From positions 8,274,501 to 8,338,500 of the forward strand of contig NZ_JACHMS010000001.1 in assembly GCF_014205055.1 (NCBI RefSeq): 64,000 nt of DNA, written 5' to 3'. The DNA comes from Streptomyces luteogriseus. GTDB lineage: Bacteria > Actinomycetota > Actinomycetes > Streptomycetales > Streptomycetaceae. The notes under the pieces are model-generated. The model made no database searches, was not told where the DNA came from, and saw only the letters and a list, made by a program, of their open reading frames with translations. This document shows positions 42,017-50,712 of the stretch, piece by piece. The position numbers were made by a program, and so were the translations under genes. The stretch's first letter is position 1, and every line of letters begins with the position of its first letter.

Positions 42017-43918
42017 TCAGGGTGTGTAGACCGTCGGCCGGGGTGCCGTCGGCATGGCGTTGCCGATGAAGAAGCTCGGGTGCGGGGGTTGGTTGTAGGC
42101 GGTGTTCTGCCAGGCCAGAGCCGTGCGGTACTGGGTGTCGTGGAGCAGGGTGGTGATCTTCGTATTGGTCTGGCTGGGGGTGGAGTAGATCCTGAGCGCC
42201 TTGTTGTCGCTCGTGCGCCAGACGACCTCTTCGCGCCAGTCGCCGAGGAGGTCGCCGGACAGGACCGGCGTGGACTTGGTGCCGTTGTTGGAGGCGACTC
42301 CGGAGCCGGTGAGCAGCCGGGTGTCACCGGAGGTGCCGTACTTGTCGATGCGGGTGCCGTCGAGGAGTTCGCGGACGGGGTCGCCGTCCCACCAGGACAG
42401 GAAGTTGATGCTGGAGGGTTCCCGGCCCAGAGAGGCACCGGTGACGGAGCGCAGGGTGGTGTCGGACGCGGACCAGGCCTCCGCGCCCGCGCTGCCGGCG
42501 TAGATGTCGGCGGCGACGCCGCGGCCGTTGTCGGAACCCGACGCCGTCTGCCACAACTGCGCCCCCGTGCGGGCGTCGGCCATCCAGGAGCCGGGTTTGC
42601 CGGAGTCCTCCGAGACCTTGAAGTACTCCAGGCCCGGACGCGACGGGTTGAGGTCGCCGACGTGGCCGGCGTCGCCGTGGCCGAGCCTGGTGGTCCACAG
42701 GCCGCTGCCGTTGTCGTCGACGGTCATCGCACCGTAGACGATCTCGTCCTTGCCGTCGGCGTCGACGTCGGCGACGGACAGGCTGTGGTTGCCCTGGCCG
42801 TCATAGCCCTTGCCGCTGTTGGTGGAGGAGGTGGTGTCGAAGGTCCAGCGGCGGGTGAAGGCGCCGCCCCGCCAGTCCCAGGCCGCTATCACCGTGCGGG
42901 TGTAGTAGCCGCGCGCCATGATCAGCGACGGGCGGGCGCCGTCCAGATAGGCGGTGCCGGCGAGGAACCGGTCGACGCGGTTGCCGTAGCTGTCGCCCCA
43001 GGAGGAGACGGTGCCGCGGCCCGGGACGTAGTCGATGCTCTGCATCGCCTTGCCCGTCTGGCCGTTGAACATCGTCAGGTACTCGGGCCCGGACAGGACG
43101 TAGCCGCTGGAGTTGCGGTGGTCGGCGGAGGAACTGCCGATGACCGCGCCGGTGCCGTCACGGGTGCCGTCGGCGGTCTTCATGGCGACCTCGGCCTTGC
43201 CGTCGCCGTCGTAGTCGTAGACCTGGAACTGCGTGTAGTGGGCGCCTGAGCGGATGTTGCGGCCCAGGTCGATGCGCCACAGCCGGGTGCCGTCGAGCTT
43301 GATGCCGTCGACGATGGTGTTGCCGGTGTAGCCGGACTGGGAGTTGTCCTTGGCGTTGGTGGGCTGCCATTTCAGGACGAGGTCCAGGGCGCCGTCGCCG
43401 TCGAGGTCGCCGACCGAGGCGTCGTTGGCGTCGTAGGTGTAGGCCGAGTTGCCCGGAGCGGTGCCGCCCGCGGGCGGGGAGATCGGCACGTCCTTGTGGC
43501 CCGTGCGGAACTGGACCGCGGGCTTGGACGCGGCCTGCTCGCCGCCGTCGACCACCGCGCGCACCGTGTAGTCGGCCGAGTCGGCGCCGCCCGGGTCGAA
43601 GTAGTTCGTCGAGGAGGTGACAGGCGAGGAGTTGATTCTCGTGCCGCCGCGGTAGACGTTGAACGACACGTCGTTCGGGTCCGTAGCCAGCCACCGCCAG
43701 GACACCAGGTTTCCGCTGCTGGTGTGCACGCTGGTCAGTCCGCGGTCGAGCTTCTCGACCTGCCGGGCGGTCGCCGCGTGCGCGCTCTGGGGCAGTGCGA
43801 CGAGGGCGGAGACGGCCAGTGCGGCGGCGGAGACACAGCCGAGGAACCGGCTGCCTGTCCGGTGGGGTGTCCGCCATGGTCGTGGCGCGGTACGGGGACG
43901 CCGGTGCGAGTCGGTCAC
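42017..43918 (-). CDS. secreted rhamnogalacturonan lyase, PL11 family
   Basis: 633-residue exported lyase that cleaves the rhamnogalacturonan I backbone of pectin. The signal peptide (FLGCVSAAALAVSALVALPQ) ends in SAHAA. A fibronectin-like N-terminal domain has VEKLDRGLTSVHTSSGNLVS, then the eight-bladed propeller has repeated Ca-binding loops (DLDGDGALD, DYDGDGKAE, DVDADGKDE) and RGYYTRTVIAAWDW, GDLLGDWREEVVWR and HDTQYRTALAWQN. The GTG at 43918 is preferred because GGAGG lies five bases away and because a frame start at 43957 would put the operator inside the gene. Expression is probably repressed through the site at 43943. Confidence 0.93.
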   Translation of the reverse strand: MTDSHRRPRTAPRPWRTPHRTGSRFLGCVSAAALAVSALVALPQSAHAATARQVEKLDRGLTSVHTSSGNLVSWRWLATDPNDVSFNVYRGGTRINSSPVTSSTNYFDPGGADSADYTVRAVVDGGEQAASKPAVQFRTGHKDVPISPPAGGTAPGNSAYTYDANDASVGDLDGDGALDLVLKWQPTNAKDNSQSGYTGNTIVDGIKLDGTRLWRIDLGRNIRSGAHYTQFQVYDYDGDGKAEVAMKTADGTRDGTGAVIGSSSADHRNSSGYVLSGPEYLTMFNGQTGKAMQSIDYVPGRGTVSSWGDSYGNRVDRFLAGTAYLDGARPSLIMARGYYTRTVIAAWDWRGGAFTRRWTFDTTSSTNSGKGYDGQGNHSLSVADVDADGKDEIVYGAMTVDDNGSGLWTTRLGHGDAGHVGDLNPSRPGLEYFKVSEDSGKPGSWMADARTGAQLWQTASGSDNGRGVAADIYAGSAGAEAWSASDTTLRSVTGASLGREPSSINFLSWWDGDPVRELLDGTRIDKYGTSGDTRLLTGSGVASNNGTKSTPVLSGDLLGDWREEVVWRTSDNKALRIYSTPSQTNTKITTLLHDTQYRTALAWQNTAYNQPPHPSFFIGNAMPTAPRPTVYTP

Positions 43919-43942
43919 GGGGGCCTCCGGGGCGTGGGGGTG

Positions 43943-43956
43943 TGGGAACGCTCCCA
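43943..43956. promoter_or_regulatory. CebR/LacI-like operator, site A
   Basis: TGGGAACGCTCCCA differs at one base from the CebR-type consensus TGGGAGCGCTCCCA known from streptomycete (oligo)saccharide repression. It lies 25 bases upstream of the lyase start on the minus strand. Confidence 0.75.
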
Positions 43957-44238
43957 TGTGAAGGGAGCGTAAGAACGAGCTGATGCCTCGTCAAGGATTC
44001 TGTCCAGTCAGCTGTTCGCCCCTGTGCGGATCCGTGAGTTTCTCCGTATCTATGGATTGACAGTGAGGTGGAAGGCCTTGAACACTGCGTGATGCGCCGC
44101 ACGGGGTAACTGTGTTCGAAGGCAGTCGAATTGGCCGATCAGCCGTGAAGTCAGGCGCTGAGCACGGCAGTTCGTGGATTCCGGCACCTGCAACCCTCCC
44201 GTTTCGAGGATGGAGCGCCTCGTGTCCACCTGACAGGT

Positions 44239-44252
44239 TGTGAACGCTCCCA
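44239..44252. promoter_or_regulatory. CebR/LacI-like operator, site B
   Basis: TGTGAACGCTCCCA has 12 of 14 bases of the same consensus. It lies about 260 bases upstream of the plus-strand acetylesterase gene and just before a fragment of a related gene, so it was probably the operator of the lost paralogue and may still serve the survivor. Confidence 0.6.
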
Positions 44253-44392
44253 CCCGCCCGTGCCTCCCCAAAACGCGAGTGGCCGGACGCAGGACCTGCT
44301 GACCACTTCTCAAGGGATACGGCATCACGGCGGTCCGGCTCCGCACGTTCGTCAACCCGTCCGGCGACGACCCGGCCAACGGGGCGCAGTAG

Positions 44393-44470
44393 GGGGCGAC
44401 CCAGGTGGGCGGCCTGCTGCTGCGGAGCATCCGGGAGCAGAACCTTCCCCTCGCCGCCCATCTGCGCTGA
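44393..44470 (+). pseudogene. 3' fragment of an SGNH/rhamnogalacturonan acetylesterase-like gene
   Basis: An in-frame run GATQVGGLLLRSIREQ, NLPLAAHLR and stop follows a TAG codon at 44390. It matches the end of this enzyme family (NGA...V..L...IR...LPLA..L) and the C-terminus of the intact neighbour (RQNLPLAGSLR). Only the last 25 codons are left. It lies 42 bases before the start of the intact gene. Confidence 0.7.
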
Positions 44471-44512
44471 CCGCGCACGACGGCGCCCGTCCCCGCACCC
44501 GGGAGAGAACGC

Positions 44513-45379
44513 ATGAGGAACTTACGGACCGTCATCATCGCCGCGCTGGTGATCGCCCTGTCGAGCCTCGGACTCGGCGCCGCCTCGGCGGCCGGCAGCG
44601 CCGCGAAGCCCTGCACCGGAACATCCGGCACCGCGGCATCCGCGACGCGAGCGGCCGCCCAGCCGGTCACCGTATGGCTGGCCGGCGATTGGACCATGGC
44701 CGATCCGGGCTCCGCCCGCTGCCCCGTCGGCTGGGGCAGCCAGTTCGACGCCCTGTTCAACGCGGACGTCACCGTCAGGAACCGGGCCGTGGGCGGCCGG
44801 AGCATCCAGACCTGGCTGTACGAGGGGAACGTCAGCAGCACCAAGGGTTCGGACGGCGAATGCCGTCTCACCTCCACCGCCTACTCCGCACGCTGGCAGG
44901 CGATGCTGAACGCCGGCACCGGGATGAAGGCGGGCGACTACCTCTTCATCCAGTTCGGCATCAACGACTCCTCCTCGACCTGCCCCCGGCATGTCGGCCC
45001 CGCCCGCTACCGGCAGTTGATGACCACGATGGTGCAGGCCGCCCTCGCCCGGGGAGCGCACCCGGTGCTGCTCACCCCGGTGGCCGCCCTCACCTGCTCC
45101 GGAGGCACGGCGACGAAGAACCGCGGCTTCGTGAACGAGACCTTCGCCGTCGGATCCTCCACCAGGGCACCGGTCGTCGACCTGCAGTCGCTCAGCGTCT
45201 CGCTCTACAACAGCCTGCGATTCTGCCCGCACAACGGCGACTACGGATCGGGACCCGTGGGCGCCTTCTTCTGCAACGACCACACCCACTTCGAGACGTA
45301 CGGCGCACAGCGGATCGCCGGGCTCGTCGCAGGAGACGTGCGCAGGCAGAACCTCCCGCTCGCCGGCTCTCTCCGGTAG
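44513..45379 (+). CDS. secreted SGNH/GDSL rhamnogalacturonan acetylesterase-like protein, catalytic Ser changed to Trp
   Basis: 288 residues with a signal peptide (VIIAALVIALSSLGLGAASA). The fold motifs are present: block I WLAGDWTMADPG, block II VGGRSIQTWLYEG, block III LFIQFGINDSSS (catalytic-site Gly and Asn) and block V CNDHTHFETYGA (Asp and His of the triad). In block I the family has GDST; here residue 60 is Trp, codon TGG at 44690-44692, one base from TCG. The nucleophile is therefore absent. The family removes acetyl groups from pectin next to PL11 lyases. This copy is either inactive, binding-only, or carries a sequence error. Confidence 0.88.
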   Translation: MRNLRTVIIAALVIALSSLGLGAASAAGSAAKPCTGTSGTAASATRAAAQPVTVWLAGDWTMADPGSARCPVGWGSQFDALFNADVTVRNRAVGGRSIQTWLYEGNVSSTKGSDGECRLTSTAYSARWQAMLNAGTGMKAGDYLFIQFGINDSSSTCPRHVGPARYRQLMTTMVQAALARGAHPVLLTPVAALTCSGGTATKNRGFVNETFAVGSSTRAPVVDLQSLSVSLYNSLRFCPHNGDYGSGPVGAFFCNDHTHFETYGAQRIAGLVAGDVRRQNLPLAGSLR

Positions 45380-45446
45380 CGCCGCGACCCGGCCGGGAGG
45401 GGCCGGCCATGGTCGCGGCACTAGCATGGCTGTCGGCATCCGAAGA

Positions 45447-45476
45447 CGCCGTGCCGGCCACGTGGCCGGCACGGCG
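45447..45476. repeat. perfect 30-bp palindrome in the leader of the GNAT gene
   Basis: 15-base arms are perfectly complementary without spacer. It lies 68 bases after the acetylesterase stop and 28 bases before the GNAT start. It could be the terminator of the first gene or a leader structure of the second. Confidence 0.7.
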
Positions 45477-45504
45477 CCGGCAGAGGGCAGGAAGGCGCAG
45501 CACG

Positions 45505-46212
45505 ATGACGCGGCTCAGCGACGCCGTCGCACTCGACGACCCGGTGGGCGAATCGCTCCGCGGGCACCACGCACATCTCGCCCGGCGGTTGGGCGGAGCC
45601 GTCAGCTACCTACCCGGAGTCGCGACCTTCTCCGCGGTACCGGCCGAACCGGACGCGGAGGCATGGGCCGACCTTGCGAAGCTCCTGGGCCCGGGCGAGT
45701 TCGCGGACATGTTCAGCTGCCCGGCGACGCCGCCGTCCGACTGGGAGCCGGTCTTCGTCATGGAGGGCCGCCAGCTGATCTGGGCCGGTGACGGCGAACC
45801 GGACCTGTCTCGCGCCGCGTCCGACTCCGGCGTGGTCGAGCTCGGGGCTGAGAGCGTGCCCGAGATGCTGGAACTCGTCGAGCGGACCCGTCCGGGACCC
45901 TTCTGGCCCCGGACGCACGAGCTCGGCACCTACCTCGGCATCCGCGACGGCGGTGCACTGGTGGCGATGGTGGGGGAGCGGCTGAGGCCTCCGGGATGGA
46001 CCGAGATCAGCGCCGTCTGCACCGCGCCCGAGGCGCGCGGGCAGGGCCATGCGGTCCGCCTGATTCGCGCGCTCGTCGCACGCGTCGTCGCCCGGGGCGA
46101 CCGCCCTTTCCTGCACGTGGCCGAGGCCAACACCGGCGCGCTCGCGCTCTACGAACGGCTTGGCTTCGAGACCCGGAAGCACGTGACGTTCCGCGGATTC
46201 CGCACGCCGTGA
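45505..46212 (+). CDS. GNAT family N-acetyltransferase
   Basis: 235-residue acetyltransferase. The N-terminal half (RLSDAVALDDPVGESLRG, HLARRLGGAVSYLPGVATF) is a degenerate domain found in FR47-type GNATs. The C-terminal half has the acetyl-CoA loop VCTAPEARGQGHAVRLIRAL and the end LHVAEANTGALALYERLGFE. ATG at 45505 has GGAAGGCG about 12 bases upstream; the longer frame is not coding. Acceptor unknown. It may share a transcript with the cupin gene 159 bases downstream. Confidence 0.9.
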   Translation: MTRLSDAVALDDPVGESLRGHHAHLARRLGGAVSYLPGVATFSAVPAEPDAEAWADLAKLLGPGEFADMFSCPATPPSDWEPVFVMEGRQLIWAGDGEPDLSRAASDSGVVELGAESVPEMLELVERTRPGPFWPRTHELGTYLGIRDGGALVAMVGERLRPPGWTEISAVCTAPEARGQGHAVRLIRALVARVVARGDRPFLHVAEANTGALALYERLGFETRKHVTFRGFRTP

Positions 46213-46371
46213 TCTGGAGGGATGCCCGGCAGGTCGCCGTCTTCGAATGCTCATGCGGCGTGTCAGAAACGCAGTGGAGTTCCTGACAGATCGCTCATCG
46301 AGGGCAAGCCGCGGTGCGGACAGGATTTCTCGTCGACACCCCGCAAAGCCGAGCCCACCCAGGAGTCATCG

Positions 46372-46722
46372 ATGGCCACGTTCGTCCACGTCCCCGCGAC
46401 GAGGATCACCGGAGATCTCGAGGCGATCGGCCGGCGCCCGGGTGCTGACGCCGGAGACCCGCAGCTGGGTCTGCTCCGTTTCGACACGGACGAGACGGTC
46501 CGTGCGGGTGTCTGGGAGTCCCGGCCCGGCGGGTGGCCCGTCGTGGAGCGTGAGGACACCGAGACCTGCTACATCCTGAGCGGCCGGGCGCTCATCACCG
46601 ACGCCGCCACGGGAGAGACCTTCGAGATCTCCGCCGGCGACGTCATCGTCCAGCCCAAGGGCTGGTCCGGCCGGTGGGACGTCGAGGAGACGATCCGCAA
46701 GGTGTACAGCATCGGGATGTGA
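46372..46722 (+). CDS. cupin domain protein (DUF861-like)
   Basis: 116-residue single cupin of the ethanolamine-utilisation/(S)-ureidoglycine-hydrolase-like type. It has VRAGVWESRPGGWPVVERED, ETCYILSGRALITDAATGE (acidic/Tyr first motif) and FEISAGDVIVQPKGWSGRWD (second motif ending in Trp), then VRKVYSIGM-like end. GGAG lies nine bases before the ATG at 46372. It is convergent with the phosphatase gene, ten bases away. Substrate unknown. Confidence 0.86.
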   Translation: MATFVHVPATRITGDLEAIGRRPGADAGDPQLGLLRFDTDETVRAGVWESRPGGWPVVEREDTETCYILSGRALITDAATGETFEISAGDVIVQPKGWSGRWDVEETIRKVYSIGM

Positions 46723-46731
46723 CGGGATGAC

Positions 46732-49569
46732 TCACCAGGACGCGTCCTCCCACTGGTCCAGCAGGGTCTCGGCCGACACCTCCTCGGGTTCGCCGGCCGG
46801 GCTGCGAGTGGACTGCTCGGTCCAGATCACCTTGCCGCGGGCCAGGTAGCGCGTGCCCCACCGCTGGGCGAAGCGGGCGACGAGGAACAGTCCCCGCCCG
46901 CCCTCGTCGGTGATCGCGGCCCGGCGCAGGTGGGGCGAGGTGCTGCTGCCGTCGGCGACCTCGCAGATCAGACTGTCGCGGTCGTGCAGCACCCGCAGGC
47001 GGATCGGTTCGATTCCGTAGCGGATGGCGTTGGTGACCAACTCGCTGACGACCAACTCGGTCGTGAAGGCCATCTCCTCCAGTCCCCAGGTCCTCAGCCG
47101 GCCGGTGACCTCCGCCCGGATGCCCGCGACGACGGCCGGATCGCCGGGCACGTCCCACTCGGCCACCTGGGAGCGGTCCAGCAGCCTGGTGCGGGCGACG
47201 AGCAGGGCGATGTCGTCGCTCGACCGGGTGGGCAGCAGCGCGTCGAGGACGTCGCGGCAGGTCTCCTCGGGGGTCCGGCCCGGATGGGCCAGAGCGTGGC
47301 GGAGCGCCTGGAGACCGGTGTCGAAGCCCCGCTCCCGGTCCTCGACCAGGCCGTCCGTGAAGAGGACCAGCCGGGAACCCTCGGGAAGGGTGACCTCGGC
47401 GGTCTCGAAGGGTTCGCCGCCGCCCAGCCCGAGCGGTGGCGAACCCGGCACCCGCACGAACTCGACGGTTCCGTCGGGATGCACCAGGGCCGGCTCCGGA
47501 TGCCCGGACCGGGACAGGGAGCACAGCCCGGAGGCCGGGTCGTAGATGGCGTAGAGGCAGGTGGCGCCCGAGACGCTCTCGTCGTCCCGCTCACCCTCCT
47601 CGTCGCTGTCGATTCGCGCGACCAGCTCGTCCAGGTGCCCGAGGAGCTCGTCCGGGGGGAGGTCCAGGGCGGAGAAGTTGTGCACCGCGGTGCGTAGCCG
47701 GCCCATCGTGGCCGCCGCGTGCAGGCCGTGCCCCACCACGTCGCCGACCACCAGGGCCACCCGCGCACCGGGCAGGGGAATCACGTCGAACCAGTCGCCG
47801 CCCACGCCCTCCAGGGCCGGCAGATAGCGGTGGGCGACCTCCACGGCCGAGTGGTCGGGCAGGGAGCTCGGCAGCAGACTGCGCTGCAGTGTCTCGGCCA
47901 GGCCGTGCTCACGGGTGTAGCGGCGGGCGTTGTCGACGGCGACCGCGGCCCGGGCGGCCAGCTCCTCGGCGAAGGCCAGGTCCTCCCCGCCGAAGGGAAC
48001 CCCGTCCGAACGCCAGAAGCTCGCCATGCCCAGCACCACCCCGCGGGCCTGGAGCGGCACCGTGATCAGGGAGTGGAAACCGAGGTCCAGCAACCGCCGG
48101 GCCCGATCGGGATCCTGGGCGCCCATCCAGCCACCGGAGGCCGTCAGGTCGGCGTCCAGAACCGCACGGCCGCGCTCGGCACTCATGGCCACCGGCGACG
48201 TGGGGACGAAACGGATCAGCTCACCCACCGGGTAGAGGGAGCGGGCGCCGTCGACGCCGTGCACCGCGACCCGGCGCATCTCCGGACCGGGCCCCGCCGA
48301 CACCGCACCGCTCAGGATCGGATCCAGCAGATCGACGGTCGCGGCATCGGCGAACCGGGGGACCGCCACCTCGGCCAGTTCCTCCGCGGTACGCACCACG
48401 TCCAGCGTGGTCCCGATGCGCACCCCCGCCTCGTACAGCAGTCCCAGCCGCTTCCGGGCCCCCTCCGCCCGGCCCGCCAGGGCACGCAGCTCCGTCGTGT
48501 CACGCAGCGTGGCCACACTGCCCGCGGGACGGTCGTCGGGATCGACCGGCCGTACGTTGACCGCCAGCAATCGGTCGCCGGCCAGGTGCACCACGTCCGT
48601 GACCGGCCGGCCCGAGCCCAGCAGCTCGGCGGTGCCCGGCTCCAGGCCGAGATCGGCGACCCGGCGTTCCTCGGCGTCCGCGGGCAGGTCCAGCAGCCGC
48701 CGTGCCTCGTCGTTCGCGAGCAGCAGCCGCCCGTCGCTCCCGATGATCAGTACACCCTCCCGCACCGCGTGCAGTACGGCGTCGTGATGCTCGTACATCC
48801 GGGTCATCTCGGACGGATCCAGTCCGCGGGTCTGCCGCCGCAGCCGCCAGGAGACCAGCGCCGTCCCGCCCGCGGCCACCGCGAGCGCGCCACCGGCGAA
48901 GCCGAGCAGCTGGGGCAGCTGGTCCATCACGACGTCGTCCACGCTGGCCACGGTGACCCCGACCGACACGAAGCCGACGATGGTGACCCCGTCGGTGTCG
49001 TAGACCGGAACCGTCGTGTCCACGGCAAGGCCCAGACTGCCCTCGAACGTCTTGGTGAACGGCCGGTCGGCGGCGCCGCCCTCGCGCAGGGCGTAGATGT
49101 GCTTGCCGATCAGCTTCGGATCGGGGTGGGTCCAGCGAAAGCCCTGGGGATCGAAGGTCACCACGTAGTCGACCCCCGTGTTCCTGCGCGTGTCCTCCGC
49201 GCGCGGCTGCAGCAGCTCGGTGGGCCGGCCGGACTTCATGGCGGCCAGCGTTCCCGGGGCCCGCGCGAAGGACTGGGCGACGCCTTTCGACAGCTGCCTG
49301 GCCTCCTGGGTGCTCGAGTCCCGGGCCTGCACCACGAGGGCGCCTCCCGCGGCGGCGGCGAACAGCACCATGATCATCAACTGGAACAGGAACACCTGGC
49401 CGGCGACGCTGCGCACCCTCGGCAGGCCCCTCCGAGGCGAGCCCGGCGCCGGGGCGCCGGGCTCGTGACCGGCTCCGCGCTCCCTGCCCCGTCGCGTGGC
49501 CGACCGCGTACCCCCGCCACGGTGCGCGGGGGAGCGGAAGGCCGAGAATCGACCGGGGTGCCGGGCCAT
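46732..49569 (-). CDS. membrane sensor SpoIIE phosphatase with PAS, GAF and kinase-like ATPase domains
   Basis: 945 residues. Helix 1 at about 60-80 (FLFQLMIMVLFAAAAGGALVV), an extracytoplasmic CitA/DcuS-like sensor (TGVDYVVTFDPQGFRWTHPD, GKHIYALREGG) and helix 2 at about 225-245 come first. A PAS domain (MYEHHDAVLHAVREGVLIIG), a GAF domain (EAGVRIGTTLDVVRTAEELA) and the PP2C-type SpoIIE phosphatase follow, with GVGGDWFDVIPLPGARVALV, VGDVVGHGLHAAATM and LFTDGLVEDR. The RsbW-like ATPase at the C-terminus has VVSELVTNAIRYG and DEGGRGLFLVARFAQRWGT. It should dephosphorylate an anti-anti-sigma factor in response to an external, probably carboxylate-type, ligand. Such all-in-one proteins are common in Streptomyces. 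The start ATG 49569 leaves about 55 charged residues before helix 1. Confidence 0.92.
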   Translation of the reverse strand: MARHPGRFSAFRSPAHRGGGTRSATRRGRERGAGHEPGAPAPGSPRRGLPRVRSVAGQVFLFQLMIMVLFAAAAGGALVVQARDSSTQEARQLSKGVAQSFARAPGTLAAMKSGRPTELLQPRAEDTRRNTGVDYVVTFDPQGFRWTHPDPKLIGKHIYALREGGAADRPFTKTFEGSLGLAVDTTVPVYDTDGVTIVGFVSVGVTVASVDDVVMDQLPQLLGFAGGALAVAAGGTALVSWRLRRQTRGLDPSEMTRMYEHHDAVLHAVREGVLIIGSDGRLLLANDEARRLLDLPADAEERRVADLGLEPGTAELLGSGRPVTDVVHLAGDRLLAVNVRPVDPDDRPAGSVATLRDTTELRALAGRAEGARKRLGLLYEAGVRIGTTLDVVRTAEELAEVAVPRFADAATVDLLDPILSGAVSAGPGPEMRRVAVHGVDGARSLYPVGELIRFVPTSPVAMSAERGRAVLDADLTASGGWMGAQDPDRARRLLDLGFHSLITVPLQARGVVLGMASFWRSDGVPFGGEDLAFAEELAARAAVAVDNARRYTREHGLAETLQRSLLPSSLPDHSAVEVAHRYLPALEGVGGDWFDVIPLPGARVALVVGDVVGHGLHAAATMGRLRTAVHNFSALDLPPDELLGHLDELVARIDSDEEGERDDESVSGATCLYAIYDPASGLCSLSRSGHPEPALVHPDGTVEFVRVPGSPPLGLGGGEPFETAEVTLPEGSRLVLFTDGLVEDRERGFDTGLQALRHALAHPGRTPEETCRDVLDALLPTRSSDDIALLVARTRLLDRSQVAEWDVPGDPAVVAGIRAEVTGRLRTWGLEEMAFTTELVVSELVTNAIRYGIEPIRLRVLHDRDSLICEVADGSSTSPHLRRAAITDEGGRGLFLVARFAQRWGTRYLARGKVIWTEQSTRSPAGEPEEVSAETLLDQWEDASW

Positions 49570-49623
49570 ACGGACTCTTTACCATGCACCTTCATATTCA
49601 GCCATATGGCCGCATTCGGTCGG

Positions 49624-50712
49624 TCAGGTGCGAGCCCACTCCTGCCAGCGCCTGGTCACGGCATCCCGGTTCTCGAGCCACCACCCGATGTCCAGGTCGA
49701 ACCCGGACAGCAGGTTGCCGGGAGTGCTCGCCAGATTCCTTGCGGTGGACTCGCTGAGATACCCATAGGCGGCGGGCACCACGGGGCCGTCGGGGTAGAG
49801 GCGCGCCATGTGGGCCTGCACCTCGGGCCGCAGCGCGAAGTCGATGAGCAAATAGGCGGCGTCCGGGTTCGCGGAGCCCTTGGGGATCCCGTAGCCGTTG
49901 CTCTGCCTGCGGGCGCCGTTCCACTCGTACGCCAGCGGAGCGCCGCGTTCGATCAGGTGCTGGAGGCGGCCGGCCCAGGTGCTGGACGCCACGACCTGGC
50001 TGCGGGACAGCAGCTCGCCCGGTTCGGCACCGTACTCCCAGTACCTCCGCACGGAGCCCTTGATCTCGTCGAGGACCTTGAAGGCGCGGTCCACGTCGAG
50101 GGGGTAGAGCCGGTCGAGCGGCACACCGTCGGCCAGCAGGGCGGACTCCAGCTCGGGCCAGTCCACCTCACCCTGCAGCGCGCGGCGGCCCGGGAAGGCC
50201 GCGAGGTTCCAGAAGTCCGCCCACGAGGCGGGCTTCCTCCCGGCGAAGGCGTCGGTCCGGTGGGCGAGCACGCTGGCCCAGTAGCTCTTGCCCACGCCGT
50301 TGGGGGTGAGGAGGGACTGGGCGATGCCCGCGTTCCTGGTGTTCTTCAACCGTCCGTAGTCCAGTGGCTCGGAGGCGTCCTCGTGCTCGAAGAGCACCAG
50401 GTTGGACATGTCGATGTCCATGACGTCGAACCGTGGACGACCCTCCTTGATCTGGGCGAGCATCTGATCGCGCTCGAAGTTCACGACCTCGACCCGGATG
50501 CCTGTTTCCTTGCTGAAAGGGTCGTAGACGGCTTCGCGGTTCGCCTCGCCGTAGGCGCCACCGAAATTGCGGACGACGAGTGTCTTGCTGCTCCTGGCGG
50601 TCCGTCGGTCGTCGCGGCTCTCGCACGCGGTGAGCGAGGTGGCGGCTGTGCCGACCGCGATCGAGCCGACCCCGCTCAGGAAGGCTCTGCGGTCGATCCC
50701 GACGTCTCTCAC
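49624..50712 (-). CDS. polyamine-type ABC transporter substrate-binding lipoprotein (PotD-like, orphan)
   Basis: 362 residues. The signal is Tat-like (DRRAFLSGVGSIAVG) and ends at lipobox SLTACES. The mature protein is a class-2 binding fold: LVVRNFGGAYGEANREAVYD, VMDIDMSNLVLFEHE, ASWADFWNLAAFPGRRALQG and GYGIPKGSANPDAAYLLIDF. This pattern is of spermidine/putrescine or related cation-binding proteins. GTG at 50712 follows GGAGG; the frame start at 50748 has none. There is no permease or ATPase next to it. The phosphatase with a periplasmic sensor lies 54 bases downstream on the same strand, so it might serve that sensor, but this is speculation. Confidence 0.9.
   Translation of the reverse strand: MRDVGIDRRAFLSGVGSIAVGTAATSLTACESRDDRRTARSSKTLVVRNFGGAYGEANREAVYDPFSKETGIRVEVVNFERDQMLAQIKEGRPRFDVMDIDMSNLVLFEHEDASEPLDYGRLKNTRNAGIAQSLLTPNGVGKSYWASVLAHRTDAFAGRKPASWADFWNLAAFPGRRALQGEVDWPELESALLADGVPLDRLYPLDVDRAFKVLDEIKGSVRRYWEYGAEPGELLSRSQVVASSTWAGRLQHLIERGAPLAYEWNGARRQSNGYGIPKGSANPDAAYLLIDFALRPEVQAHMARLYPDGPVVPAAYGYLSESTARNLASTPGNLLSGFDLDIGWWLENRDAVTRRWQEWART

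Noticed and set aside
43919..43957. ATG at 43957 as start of the PL11 lyase
   Set aside because: No ribosome site, and it would place the CebR-like operator within the coding start. GTG 43918 has GGAGG and keeps a normal signal peptide.
44260..45504. Long N-terminal extension in the GNAT frame, overlapping the acetylesterase gene
   Set aside because: Composition is that of a shadow frame, and the acetylesterase reads well in its own frame. A ribosome site supports a GNAT start at 45505.
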